Source of the DNA: Beta vulgaris subsp. vulgaris
Lineage: Eukaryota > Streptophyta > Magnoliopsida > Caryophyllales > Amaranthaceae
NCBI RefSeq assembly: GCF_026745355.1
Contig: NC_079203.1
Coordinates: 42,747,492 to 42,811,491, forward strand
Reading direction: 5' to 3'
Length of the DNA stretch: 64,000 nt
Both the position numbers and the translations under genes were made by a program. Positions 37,475-49,779 of this stretch are shown here, in pieces (positions within the stretch are counted from its first letter, which is position 1; each line of letters opens with the position of its first letter). Under the pieces are notes generated by a model. That model was not told where the DNA came from, did no database searches, and saw only the letters and a list, made by a program, of their open reading frames with translations.

Positions 37475-37914
37475 AAAACAATCTCTTATATATAAATTAT
37501 TAGAATAGACAGTCTAATTTTAGCATAAAATTAGACGAACTCATCAATACTGAATTTTTCTAGCAAGCCCATTCCATTCACTCTAACCCAACACTATTTT
37601 AGTCATCCCTTCTCTTCTCCTTCCTTTGTTTTTTTTTCTTCTCGAACTACAACAGACAAATTTAAAAAAATAACTCGGTAGTCTTACAGAACGGATTAAA
37701 CCAGTCACTAATTGGATTAAACTAGTCACTGAATAGGTTAAAGTAATATCATTACTGAATAGAATAAACTGATCACGAAATAGATAAAATTGATCCCTAA
37801 AAAAATTAAATTGGCCACAATATCAAAAAAAGTTGGCATGTTCTCTTCTTAATATTGAGCTTGGGATGAGCCTAATTTTAAATTAAAAGTAGGCGGTCTC
37901 TTACAAGACCAACT
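37475..37914. mobile_element. Possible MITE with degenerate termini
   Basis: AGACAGTCTAATTTTAGCAT near 37511 and GGATGAGCCTAATTTTAAAT near 37864 lie in inverted context (shared AAAATTAG(A/G)C and GAGAC(C)G(C/T)CT words). The match is imperfect and no target duplication was found. Confidence 0.3.
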
Positions 37915-37916
37915 GT

Positions 37917-38422
37917 CTTTTATAAGCAACTTTTATCAGAAACAAACTTTAATTTTTTTTTGCCAAGAGAAACCTTAAATCTAAAAAATTTTGGCAGAAG
38001 AAACATGATGACATCATTCCAACATTGACTCAGTTAATGACCTCGAAACTTTATGAGCAACAACCTTTTTACAGAGGTTTAGTGAAATAAATGGGCGAAT
38101 CAATATCGAAATTGGATATGTCAATGCCAGAAATAGGTCAGCTAGGCTTCATCTCGTAAAAAATTTAAATATAAGATTTTAACTTGCAAAAAGAAATTAT
38201 AAAAGATTGTTTCTGATAAAAAAGTCATTATAAAAGGTTGTCGCTGGCAAATTTTTAACTGAGTCAATGGCATATTGATCAAAGGCGGAATAATGCCATC
38301 AGGTTTCTTCTCACAATTTTTTTTTAGATTTAAGGTTTCTCTTGATAAAAAAAAATTCAAAAGATGTATTTTGACAAATAATTGCTAATATATATAATTT
38401 TTTACAAGTTGCTTATAAAAAG
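37917..38422. mobile_element. MITE with inverted repeats of about 110 bp
   Basis: CTTTTATAAGCAACTT (37917) pairs with AGTTGCTTATAAAAAG (ending 38422). The arms continue through GAGAAACCTTAAATCTAAAA and CATTGACTCAGTTAA. Arm length suggests a Mutator-like MITE, but no 9-bp duplication was resolved. Confidence 0.7.
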
Positions 38423-39344
38423 TTAACAATATAAACTGAAAGTGATCTAGAACCGATCCTAGGTTTTTTGGTATTACAGAAAATTTAACCAATGGCATAG
38501 TTGACATTCACTATAAAATAACATGAACTTATCTTTACAAGTGATAGAAACAATTATACATTAAAAGGATCTCACCAAAAGGTAAGCAATAATGTCCTTG
38601 ACTTTGGAAAAATAAGGTTAGCAATTTCTTGCAACCAATATAATGGAATTCCTTTATAGGTTTTTTGGACACCAAAATTTCAAGGAAATGAATTGAAAAG
38701 AAAGGGAGAGATTTACTTTCCCATATTTGGATACAACATGCATGCATGGGAGAATTAAGATAATTAATTGGAAGAATTCAATTTCCTTAACACCCTGATA
38801 TAAATTCATTATTTAGAAGTAAAATGCAAACTCACTATTTCCTCCTTACAACACCCTAATGAGAGGACACTAGGCTTCTTCATCAAATGTGGGGTTTGTG
38901 CGCATAAAATCCATAACAAAAGGATAAGCATAGGCGATTTGTGCATAAATGCGCAAGTCATATCTCTATGCTTAAGACTAGATGTACGCATTATTCACAC
39001 ACAAACTCCAAATGTCACGGGTTACTTACTTATGGATATCGTCTTTATCTTAATTTTTTTTCTTAAAATAAATTCTAGCGAAAAACATGTTAGTCAACTT
39101 TGTTTATAAACAAAAATATGAATTTTGACAATAAGATGACAAATTCTGTTATCACTTCACATACTCGAATTAAGATCTTGATCTCCATCAGCAAGATACT
39201 ACTTGCCCTTTCTACTGTAAACAATCGCATCCATCTATTGATATAAATGATCTATTTCATAGATTAATGGTTGATAATTTGCAAATTGAAGGAGCGAGGA
39301 GAGTAGGGGATTAATTTTTCTAAGTTAGGTGTCATTATCTTTAA
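38423..39344. other. AT-rich intergenic DNA, nothing recognised
   Basis: About 920 bp between a MITE and a short Helitron. No supported genes or repeats. Confidence 0.55.
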
Positions 39345-39576
39345 TCTATACAAATATATTAAAAGGCGTGCGAAAACAAGAAACTGTGTCACGTGGCGTT
39401 CTCTCTAGGGAGTTTTAGTTCATGTAATCCATGTACAATAAAAAATTAAGAAATTGCATAGTATAGGGTTTGATCCTGAAACCTCAAGTATATATACTAA
39501 AGTTATTATCATAAAGTATTATATTAATAAATGAAATTTTTTCTTACCCAAAGCATAGTCCGTACCTAATAACTGG
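39345..39576 (+). mobile_element. Short non-autonomous Helitron, copy 2
   Basis: Closely matches 36517-36779 from TCTATACAAATATATTAAAA to AATAACTGG. It has lost about 30 bp of the tRNA-like segment, and its 3' hairpin is decayed (CCCAAAGCATAGTCCG). It lies between A and T, as Helitrons do. Confidence 0.85.
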
Positions 39577-39799
39577 TTAATATATAAAATGGACGAAAAG
39601 AGATGGAGATAATCCTAATATTATCACTACCATTAGTAATCACTAGTCATATTTCTCACCATCATATATCTTACCCCTCACCACCAAAATATATAAAAGT
39701 AATAAAAGATGACACAAGACTCGTTTATCAACCAGACTAATAATTTAAGATATTTTCTTTAAGTACTAAGACAATTCAAGCTCAAAATCAGATAATAGC

Positions 39800-40077
39800 T
39801 AGGAGTGTTAATGAGACGAGACAACTCAAACATGAGCCGAGCTTAGCCTAGTCAGATCCTAATCAAATGAGTCCATCTCGAAATATTAATGTGTGAATGC
39901 GATTAACTTGGAATTCTACATGAAAAATTAGTGGAAAACTTATAGCCTTCTATTAACTTTTGATGTCATATATTATGAAAATATTTTAATAAAACAAGCA
40001 AAAATAATGATTCATTTTTCTCGATTAAGTTCGAGCTAAGTATAAGCCAATCTTAAGGGGTGTTCATGTCACCTCTA
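39800..40077. mobile_element. Possible hAT-type MITE
   Basis: TAGGAGTGTTAATGAGAC at the left and TGTTCATGTCACCTCTA at the right resemble the TAG(A/G)GGTG hAT ends used elsewhere here, and the interior has GAGCCGAGC words like the 17290 element. The flanking octamers match only partly (ataatagc, ataaggtg). An alternative right end lies near 40267. Confidence 0.4.
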
Positions 40078-40277
40078 ATAAGGTGTAAATATAAGATAAT
40101 TTCAGGATCAATTAGGTCCAATCAGGTGTAATGCAAATTTTTTGTGATCAATGCTCCCTAAATTTTTAAATTTGTAGGTTTAAGAGTCAATTTGAGTTAA
40201 TAGGAGCTCGAGTTGAGCTAATAGATCAGAGTTGAGCTCGAGCTTCACTTTTATCATCACCTCCTTACAAATTCTTA

Positions 40278-41034
40278 TATATACATTTTCCAACAAAGAT
40301 TGAAAACCATGATTGTCCTTACACATACCTTGAGTTCTAGATATTTGTCAGCTACATATTTGGACTAATATGATCTCATCAAAATACCATCCATATTATC
40401 ACCAAAAATTTCTGCAGGAGTGATCTAGAAACTAGAGTAGAACAAAGATAAGGGATATATACATCTTTATTGCAACACCACCTTCTCGATTGGCTAATAA
40501 TATGACTGACTAGAATTATAATGTATGCATGTATATATAAAGAATATATGTGTACAGTAAATAAAGTATGGACACATTACCTTAGGTATCGTTCTTGTAA
40601 TAAAAATATCCAGATATCATATAAAAAAAAAACCTATTCATCCCCATGATTAATGGTCCCGTACGTGAAAGTTCCAGTGCATTAAATGGTTTTTACAAGT
40701 ATATGCATGGAGTAAATAAGCACTATTGTATAAACTAGTTTTTTCTGCATAATCAAGTGGGAAGACATGTGAAGATTTGTAAGGGGGTAAAATGAGGCTG
40801 ATCCCAAAATGCTGCAAAGAGAATCATGACAGCCCTTTCCATTTCTTCAGGATTGTGGTAAGGTGAATTATTGGTAGGAAAGATTTGGCAAGCTCAGAAA
40901 GAGTGTGACTGCCCTTTCCAATCTCTATATACTTTGTCACAGAGTTCGGTGATCATCTCTTTATTGGGGTCCGTTCTTATAAATCTTGGATGGTGACATT
41001 ATCAACTTTTGTTTCAAGCTGCTATCATTTATAG
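40278..41034. other. Intergenic DNA, nothing recognised
   Basis: About 760 bp. The phrase GAC(A/T)GCCCTTTCCA occurs twice, near 40830 and 40910, in direct orientation with no hairpin. No gene is supported. Confidence 0.5.
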
Positions 41035-41411
41035 TGGCTCTGTTTGGGGAAGCATTTTAGCTATCTTAAATGATAAGGTGCTAACATATTTTAGGTGCTA
41101 AAATGATTAGTAGTGTTTGGGGATCACCTAAAATAAAATTTCAGGTGGCTAAAATGACTTAAATGATAAGTTAAAAATTTTACCTTTTCACAATCAGGTG
41201 ACTGAAATTTTTAAAAATCTTTCCAAAATTTTGACAATAATTAATTTTGCTAAAATAATTTATTAACTTAATCAACTAATTATGCCAAACAATTAAACTA
41301 ATCAGTTATCTTATCAGTTTCAGCACCTTATCAGTTTCAGCTTTATCTTATCAGTTTCAGTTAACTTATCAGTTTCAGTTTATTTTCAACTAGTAATGCC
41401 AAACAGAGCCA
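41035..41411. mobile_element. MITE with TGGCTCTGTTTGG termini
   Basis: TGGCTCTGTTTGG (41035) and CCAAACAGAGCCA (ending 41411) are a perfect 13-bp inverted pair. The right half contains four to five copies of CTTATCAGTTTCAG. The TSD is unclear, so the superfamily is open. Confidence 0.75.
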
Positions 41412-42472
41412 GTATATGATCATGCATATGCATATATGCATGGCAGTTGGCACCAATAATATACACTACATTTGTTTATTTATATGGTGTGTCTACCCTG
41501 TCATAATTTTCAATTTGGGAAACAAATGTTACAATTTGCCAAAAGATTTTGAAAAAAATTTACTTCAACATATAGAGTATGTAATATGAAGCAACTAAAA
41601 TTTTAATACTCAAATATTCTGAAATCATATAATCCAAGAAAATGAAGAAAAACAAATACTCCACATATAAAGTTCACATGAAATTATATTTGTAGTCTGC
41701 AATTCTTTACTTTTAATACCAATCAATGACATCTTAATCAAAAACTCGTAGGAACTCTTTTTAATAAAAGTGATCAAACAATTATTTATAATAAAATCAA
41801 GTCAAACTCATAGAAGAAATAGTATAAGTGAAAAAAAATATACAGTAAGAAAAATTAATTTGAGAAACTAACTTATTATAATCTTATTTGTTAGATAAGT
41901 CTATAATCATATCATCCTACACTTAGCAAAAACAAATGCACATATACACATAATTGATAAAAAAAAAATCCAAACAATGATAATAAGAATAAAAAAAAGG
42001 GTACAAAGACATAAAAGAAAATATTGTAATATACCTTGAAGACTTGATCACTAAAATTAGTAATTACTATTATATGAAGTTAAAAAGCAAATTTTATAAA
42101 AAAAAAAAAAATGAAATTGGGGGGACATTGGTCCCTTGTCTCCCGGCTCCCTCCGCCAACACTACTAAGCTAATACTTTTTCCATTCTTTTTCTATACAA
42201 TGAATTTGAGCATGATTTTTAAAAAAGTGAAAAAGATAGGTAGTTTAGCATAAAGTTACCCATTTAATTTAGTAGAGTATGAGAGAAAAAAATATTTAAT
42301 AAAGTAAAAGCAACTTTATGACGCAAAATGAGTAATTAAAGATGATTTCATAAGATAAAATAAGTGCAATATTATTGTCAACTAAAGTTACTTTTTTCCA
42401 TCAAAAGTAAAATTGTTGTAATAAATGTGAAACAACCCAAAATAATAATTGTCGCAATGAAAAAAAGGAAGA
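41412..42472. other. AT-rich intergenic DNA, nothing recognised
   Basis: About 1.06 kb with poly(A/T) runs and no supported feature. Confidence 0.55.
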
Positions 42473-42690
42473 AATAGTTAACATCTGCATCATTTTAGAT
42501 GCGTGTTTTCTAGAAATTGTGTAGAAGTGTCTTTGTTATAATTAAACAAATTGATCACAAAACATTGATGCTGCTATCGAGAATAGTTAACATCTGCATA
42601 ATTTTAGATGCGTGTTTTCTAGAAATTGTGTAGAAGTGTCTTTGTTATAATTAAACAAATTGATCACAAAACATTGATGCTGCTATCGAG
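42473..42690. repeat. 109-bp perfect-like tandem duplication
   Basis: Two adjacent 109-bp units (42473-42581 and 42582-42690) run from AATAGTTAACATCTGCAT to TGCTGCTATCGAG with about one difference (GCATCATTTT versus GCATAATTTT). Such identity implies a recent duplication or an assembly artefact. Confidence 0.93.
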
Positions 42691-42852
42691 GTATTCATGA
42701 GTTTCATATTGTATCTAAGTGTGAGAAAGTATCATCTAAGACTTTCTCCCTTTATAAGGATAGTACGTCCGTATTAATGTGGAGCATGATAGTTATGTAT
42801 GTTTGGCAAAGATTCTAAAACGAAATATATACATGGCAAAAAAAAAATGGAG

Positions 42853-43039
42853 TGTTCTCCAACTTATTTTCAGTTCAGTTCAATTCAATTCAGTTCAGCT
42901 TGGACAATACTTTTACTCTCACATATCACTATTCATTTCCGTTCATTTTAGTTCAGTTCGGTTCAGTTTAATATAGTTCAGTTCAGTTTCTGTTCACTTA
43001 TGTTCAGTTGAATTCAATTGTTTTATGCCGAAGAGAACA
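42853..43039. mobile_element. MITE of the TGTTCTC family with TTCAG repeats
   Basis: TGTTCTCCAACTTATTTTCA at the left and GCCGAAGAGAACA at the right are inverted ends. Almost the whole interior is degenerate (TTCAG)n and (TTCAAT)n. Related structures lie at 58147 and 60474. It abuts and probably truncates unit I of the duplicated locus. Confidence 0.55.
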
Positions 43040-44414
43040 GCCGAAACTGACCCATCCTCGTTATTCCATATACAACGGTTTCATCCAAAAAAAGTGACGC
43101 ATGTACAATCATGTAATCATGCGTCGACATAGTGACTATCACAAGACAGAAGAAACCCGTTGTGAAATAAAGAAGGGCTCTTACTGATGAATAAATGTAT
43201 GACGACTCATCTAACAAGCTCTCATCAATCGTACAAGCGAGAGAAATCAATGCGGTTATAATGCAAGAAAATACCAAGATGAATGGGTTTGGTCTCCTCC
43301 AAACAAAAGCACATTTTTGGATATACAGTGTTATAAAAAACAAGCACATGTGTACGAATAACAATGGAACGACCAATATTAAATAAGACCATAACGTCCG
43401 ACCAACTGTAAAAAGTCACCGTACGAACCAGCTTTGTACTATTTTTTATGTTTAACTATGAATTAAAAAACAAAAAGTTATGAATTGTATATTAGTGAAG
43501 TTCATGAAAAAACATAATTTTAATATTTCAGATGTCGAACCTAGCTTACGAAATACCCTACGTTGGAGAGTGGAAAACCGATTGACTTTCGAACCTCAAG
43601 AAGGTTTCGGAACAACATGGGTACTAAATGAGCACGCAGAAATATCTGTTTGTCATGTGAAAATAAAACGGTGGGATGAAGGGAATAATGCAGCATCATT
43701 TCGAGTTTTCGAAAATATCTTACGGGACGGGAATCTTGCAATTCCTAAATCCGGTATACCTTACCTAAATTTGATAATAAATTTTTTAGATTTCAACCAT
43801 TTATCACTAGCTCGTAAACTGAAAATTCTTCATGTTTACGAGAAATTGAAAGTCTATTATCGTCAAATCATTTTAAGGGAGTTGAGTCTATTTACATTAA
43901 AATTGAAATTTAATTGATTTTATTTTCTAGGTTTTTGTTTTAATTTGGTCATCCACGCCACTACGTCTCATAAAATTTGGACCACCCTGGCTACAACCTA
44001 TGTTAAATTGCTATAGTGAATTCATCCCAAAAATAAGGGGATGATCTTCAACAAAAAAAACAAATATATTTCAAAACATCGTCCAAATATAAAGTTCATA
44101 TTATTTCTCCAAAATATATTACAAAATTTTGGTCCGGCAATGAGACAATTTTTGATCTGGTATTGAGACAATTTTTTTGGTCCAGTGTTGAGACAATTTT
44201 TGATCCGGTGTTGAGATAATTTTTGTTCCAATGTTCAGACAATTGGTAAAACAATTAAAAAAAAGTATGAATCTACAAAAAATTAATATCAAAAGAATAA
44301 TCAAGATAATCAAAGAAAAAAGTCATGATAAAGACATCCAGGTGTTACCCTGATTACCATGACACCTCAGCGTCATCACATTAATAAGTCATCGATACAA
44401 AAATAATAATAAGA
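43040..44414. repeat. Duplicated locus, unit I (left part)
   Basis: Matches unit III (51385-54600) through CCATATACAACGGTTTCATC, ATCATGCGTCGACAT and GAATAAATGTATGA, then the gene-like block at 43480, then the segment with GGTCCGG and AGTCATGATAAA. It stops at 44414 where a CACTA element entered, and resumes at 50082. Minus-strand frames here (43023-43376) predict hydrophobic stretches, but I cannot show they are coding. Relative to unit III it lacks about 450 bp before the gene-like block. Confidence 0.75.
43480..43917 (+). pseudogene. Unknown gene-like block, copy 1 (145 codons)
   Basis: I do not recognise this protein. The frame is continuous for 145 codons and recurs near 53975-54480. Shared stretches are LRWRVENRLTFE, EGFGTTWVLN, SVCHVKI and ARKLKILHVYEKLKVYY. 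A likely intron follows ILRE, since copy 2 has GAGAG|GTGAGTC...CTTCTAG at the same place, while copy 1 has TTGAGTC and would not splice there. The start is uncertain, because copy 2 shows extra upstream sequence missing here. No membrane segment, signal peptide or metal-binding cluster is evident. It is probably a decayed member of a lineage-specific family. Confidence 0.55.
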
Positions 44415-44456
44415 TGGAGGGATTTTAAGAGCAAATTGGTATCTGGTTGGATAACA

Positions 44457-46125
44457 ATGACGAGATTTAGATCAAAGAAAGAGAAGTTAGGTGATAGTCC
44501 GTCAGACGTATACAAGCACATCAAGAAGGAGGATTGGGCCACTTTCAAAAAAAAGATGACGTCAGATGATGCTATAGTAAGTTTATAATCTAATTATTAA
44601 CTTGGTTTTGTTGATTTAAATAATATTATACTAACTTAATGTATTTTTTTTTATTTTGCAGAAAAAGCGAGAAAAGGCGCTTGAGAGCGCAAAGAAGAAC
44701 ACACATCATCACCACTTAGGTCAGAGGAGCGATGGAGATGCTAGAGAGTTGTGGAGACAGGAGAAATTCGGTCCACCTAGTTTTGATTCTGGATCGTCAT
44801 CTAGTACACCATCCTCCTCGGTGTCCTCCAATTTTAACCGGGGTGATGATTGGTGGTGCGCGATGCATAAGAAAGATCCTGTTACTAAACAGTGATTTAT
44901 TCCAGCTGAGGAAACAAAGAAAGCAGCTGACAAATACATATGTATATCATTATAATTAACTTTTAGTTTGACATAAATATTTTTTTCATTTATTAACTAC
45001 ATTATTACTGTTAACTTGCTTTTTGGGTAGTTGGAGTACAAGGAGAAGCAAGCAAAGGGTGAGTTCATTTCGGTTCGTAACAGAGACGCCCTTTTGATGG
45101 CTCTTGGAGAGAAGCCAGATCATTCAGGTCGCTGTTATGGTTTTGGGGTGTGAATGTTCGCTATACCAAGGCTTTTGGGCACGTACCTCGTACGCACTAT
45201 AGGAGATCGAGTAAGGAACAAGAGGAGGCACTCATACAGAAAATGAGTGAAAGGTGGAGGGAGGATATCGCCACATATATGCAGAATATGATGATTTCAC
45301 AGCCCACTCAGTCAGCTACACATCCACCTACCGGGCCATATCCTTCACCATCTGATGGGCCATCTCCTTCACATGTACAACCACCTACTCAGTCACCTGG
45401 GTTATATCATTTTTTCCTTTCACCATTTGCTGTGCCATCTCCTACACAACCCACTCAGCCACCTATTCCGTCATATCATTCACCATTTGTTGTGCCATCT
45501 CCTACACAGCCGACTCAACCATCTGTTCCACCATCTGCTTCACCAGTTGCTGGGCCATCTCCTGGGCCATCTCCTAGGCCATATCCTGGGCATCTCCTGG
45601 GCCATCTCCTTGGCCATCTCCTGAGGTAGCTGCTTCACAGCCCACTCAGCTACGTACTCCACTATTTGGATTTTCCGACACTCATTCTCCTTAGCTGAAG
45701 GTACATATAATTATTATATATACATGTGCTTTATATAAAAAATATCTTATATACATGCCCTTTATACAAATAATTATCATATTTACATGTGTGTTTTATT
45801 CAAATAATATCAATATTACGTGTTGCTGTTAGGACGAGGTCCCATGTCGATTGTATCTGGTAGATCTAACTAGTGGAGAGACTTGTCTAGTGGCAGATGC
45901 ATATTCTTATGTTTTTGATGAGACCACTACAGTTCATGGGTCTAGAATGATGAATGATCACCTGAAAGTGAAAATTCATCGAATTATAGAGAAATATGGT
46001 CATTTGCCACTACCTGTTCCCGTCCCTGCACTTGAGATCGACACTACATCTACTGCTTTGGGTACTTAGGTGCAATGGCCAAAAAATTTAGCACAAATGT
46101 TAAGTGATGAGGTGATTGTTCATAT
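44457..46125 (+). pseudogene. En/Spm plant transposase-family gene (Transposase_24-like)
   Basis: Exons are recognisable at 44457-44576 (to DWATFKKKMTSDDAI, donor GTAAGT), 44662-44930 (REKALESAKKNTHHHHLG, the hallmark basic segment of this family, then LWRQEKFGPPSF), 45031-45640 (EYKEKQAKGEF, ALGEKPDHSGR) and 45837-46125 (PCRLYLVDLTSGETCLVADA to GT-VQWPKNLA, a segment usual downstream in these proteins). The frame is broken by a TGA at 44893, an extra base near 45147, and a TAG at 46067. The proline-rich repeat in the third exon is listed separately. Proteins of this type accompany CACTA transposases. No TNP2/TNPD transposase is present, so the element could not move itself. Confidence 0.8.
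45290..45630 (+). repeat. Proline-rich coding minisatellite
   Basis: Degenerate units such as CCATCTCCTACACAACCCAC and GGGCCATCTCCT encode PSPTQPTQP and GPSPGPSP. This is an unstructured linker in the transposase-family protein and a likely hotspot for length change. Confidence 0.8.
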
Positions 46126-46619
46126 AGGCCTCCATTTTTGTAAAAATAATAGCTTTCAATTTAAAAATTTAATAATCTTATGCGCGTTTTGAAAAATAAT
46201 TATTAGGTTACACTGACACCTAAAAAATAAAAAGGGGTTTCAGGGGAGGCTGTTAGATCTTCTAGCCAGCTGCATTCAGCCGGTTCGGGCCATCAGTTTA
46301 GCCCAGTTATCGACGATCGATCGTTCTTGGACTCCCTCACTGAAGACTGCAGGGAGTTAGCAGATACGCTTGCCCTTGCCGTTGCAGACGATGACGCTGT
46401 TGGTGTTACCTTGCCGAGATCCTTGTTCCATTATTCGAAAGATGATGGCACCGCTTTTCTGACCAAGGAGGATATTGGTTAGTTTTTGAGAGGAGAAATG
46501 ATTAATATTTCTATTATCCAAGTGTACATGAGGTAACAATAATCAAAGTTATGATTTTTTTTACATTTAATTATATGGTAGTTGTATTTTTCACATATAG
46601 TTTACTTTTGCCAATTTTT

Positions 46620-49198
46620 AGGGCTCCGCAGTCGGACTTGGATGGAATTTGGGATGCTATTGGACGTGTTTGTTGGATGAGTCCACAAAGCACCGTTACG
46701 GAGATGCATTCATCATCAGAGGAGGTAACGCAGTACATTGTGCAGGATATGATTGGATGCGTCGATAGATGCTAGTATCATGTTCGCGCCAATCTTTCAA
46801 GAGTAATATTCTATCTTAATATCTACAAATATTGATTGTTGCATGATATGTGATTTTTTAAGTAATTATTATTGTTCAATCTTGCAATAGCCAACATTGG
46901 ATGCTCCTTGTCATATGTCCCTTGCTCGGGATAATTTATACCTTCGATTCTGCCAGCTTTCACAAACCGCGGAAGTTAAAGCTTAGAATGCCTATGATAG
47001 CGTAAGTTGATATACGTTTGATATACTTTAAATGAATTGACACTAGGGGAAAAAAAGGAAGGGCTGCGCAGAAAGGGCTGCGCTTTTTCTAAAAGCGCAG
47101 CCCTACTAGTGAAGGGCTGCGCTTTTCTACAAAAGCGCAGCCCTACATAACAGAAGGGCTGCGCCTTTTTAACAAGCGCATCCCTTCACTTAGTAGGGTT
47201 GCGCTTTTTCTAAAAGCGCAGAGGGTTGCGCTTTTAGAAAAAGCGCAGCCCTACTAAGTGAAGGGCTGCGCTTGTTAAAAAGGCGCAGCCCTTCCAACTA
47301 AGTAGGGCTGCGTTTTTTGGGACAAGCGCAGCCCTTCATGGGCCTTTTTTTAATTTTATTTTGAAAAGAAGTGCATTGGGCTTAAAATTAAGAGCGCGCG
47401 CTAGGGTTTTATTTTTCCCGTCTCTCTCGTCTCTCCTCAGTCCTGCCTCTCTCACATTCTCTCTCCTCCCTTCACTCAATTTCTCCCTTTTCCTCTCCTT
47501 TTTTACTTCCCAGATTCTCCCATGGCCTGTGTTAGTTGTTTTCATACACTTTTCCCAAAATCAAACCTCAAAAAGTTGAGAAAATCGCCTGCGAAAAGAT
47601 TAAACTCCATAATTCGCAAATGAATCGACAAAATTACCGTTGAAGATCGATGGATCTGGAAACGAAAATGGGGAATTTAGGGTTTGAATGATGGATCCTC
47701 TCCACTCATTTCTCTCTCCTACTCAAGATTTATTCTTCATCAACCGTGCTATGTTCATATCGAAGACTCGACTGTTCTTCGAATTTCTGAGATCTGTTTT
47801 TTTTTTTTTTTTTTTTCATTTTTGTTTGAGTGAAGAGAGAGACTGGAAAAGGTAAAAGCAAAAAAAGGAAAAAAATTTATTGTTGAATCTCTGGGTTTTT
47901 GTTCGAATTTGTTCGAATTTTTCGTTTTCGTTTTTGTTCGAATTTTTTCGTTTTTGTTTTCGTTTTTGTTCGAATCAGAGGTGATAGAATTTTTCGTTTT
48001 CGTTTTTGTTCGAATTTCTTCATCGTTTTTGTTCTGAGATAAGAGACTCGACTGTTCTTCGAATTTCTTCATCGTTTTTGTGCTTTTATTTTCCCGTGAA
48101 CATTTCCCATCCAAATTTGCAGGCTGCAGCATAGCTGCTGTTTTTGTGTGTGACTCATATGTGGTTTGAAGCACAACAATCAACTATATTCAGATTGGTC
48201 AAATTACAGCAACATCAAGTACCTCATTCAGCAACGATGTATAATTTTTTTTTACTTATTTGTCTCTAGAGAACTTGCAATCTAGACATGTTGTGCAAAG
48301 TTTGCAGATTTATTGTTGTTTGGTTTCGTTTATATATATCTTAATTTTTCTTTTTGTAATTTATTTGTTTAATTATAATATTTACTGAATATAATATATT
48401 CATTTCTAATTGAAGTATTTGTTTTTGTGATTTTGGGTCAATTTGACATAAAAAATGCAAAAAAAAAAAAAAAATTATTTTTTTTTTGGGTCAAAAGGGC
48501 TGCGCTTTTAGCAAAAAGCGCAGCCCTTCATGCTTAAAAGGGCTGCGCTTTTTAGGTAAAAGCGCAGCCCTTCATAAATGAAGGGCTGCGCTTTACAAGC
48601 GCAACCCTTCTTAAAAAGTGAAGGGCTGCTATTGAAAGGGCTGCTGTCAAAAAGCGCAGCCCTAAGGGCCTTTTTCAGCGCAGCCCTTCCTTATTTTTCC
48701 ACTAGTGTGAGATGTTAACATACAACAATTAAAGACTAAATCATCTGATGTTATATTATCTAGTGCTTTTAGGAGGTTTCGGATGAGCGGCCACAAAGTT
48801 CGTCGGGAGAAGCTTTTGTGGAAAAATGTTGAGGTATATATAATAGATTTGCTTGATTCAATTAAAAGCTTACTTTATTCTCATTATACGGTAAATTTTC
48901 TCATTTTCTTAAAACTTTTGATAAAGTGTCCGCAACAACAAGGAGGCACGGAGTGCAGTTATTTTGTGATGCGATGCATTTTTGACGTACTCGCTTCATA
49001 TTTTGGTTCGGGGGATATGGACAAAGTAAGTTCATATAATTATTCATTTCATATTTAATATATTTAACTATTTGATGCTAACTTTGGTAAATTATTTTCA
49101 GGTTGCTCAAACCTTTACCAAAGACCTTATACGGAGGATCAAATCAATGAGGTGAAGAATAAGTGGGCAATATACTTTATTGATGAGTGCATTGCGTA
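46620..49198 (+). pseudogene. Ulp1/C48-type cysteine protease of the CACTA element
   Basis: Pieces in order: QSDLDGIWDAIGRVCW (46630), then QHWMLLVICP and IIYTFDSASF (about 46893-46960, supplying the catalytic His and Asp), donor after ATGATAGC at about 47000, an intron holding a nested CACTA element, FRMSGHKVRREKLLWKNVE (about 48776-48832), and CPQQQGGTECSYFVMRC (about 48929, catalytic Cys in ECSYF where ECGYY is usual), ending YTEDQINEVKNKWA and the TAG at 49196. Ulp1-like domains are common passengers in plant DNA transposons; their role there is unknown. All three catalytic residues are visible, but stops upstream and a shift near 49120 make it unlikely to give a protein. Confidence 0.85.
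47041..48707. mobile_element. Non-autonomous CACTA element nested in the Ulp1 intron
   Basis: Begins CACTAGGGGAAAAAAAGG and ends CCTTATTTTTCCACTAGTG, with a perfect 3-bp duplication tga (47038-47040 and 48708-48710). Subterminal arrays of GGGCTGCGCTTTT and its inverse AAAAGCGCAGCCC fill 47060-47335 and 48497-48690, many paired as hairpins. The middle (47340-48240) is not transposon-like: a CT-rich leader followed by a GTTTTCGTTTTTGTTCGAAT repeat, possibly a captured gene start. Confidence 0.93.
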
Positions 49199-49305
49199 GG
49201 TTAAATAGTTTATGTTAATTTTCTTTGTTTTTCTAACTTTAGACGAACATATACATTATTGCAACTTGTACCAACCAACATTGTAGTGATTTGGATTTCA
49301 TGAAT

Positions 49306-49779
<474 letters not shown>

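Noticed and set aside
40820..40930. Possible miRNA precursor around the repeated GCCCTTTCCA
   Set aside because: The two occurrences are direct, not inverted, so no hairpin forms, and I recognise no conserved plant miRNA.
47755..48183. 142-codon minus-strand Lys/Asn-rich frame in the nested CACTA element
   Set aside because: It is the reverse of the GTTTTCGTTTTTGTTCGAA repeat; repeat-driven, with no similarity.
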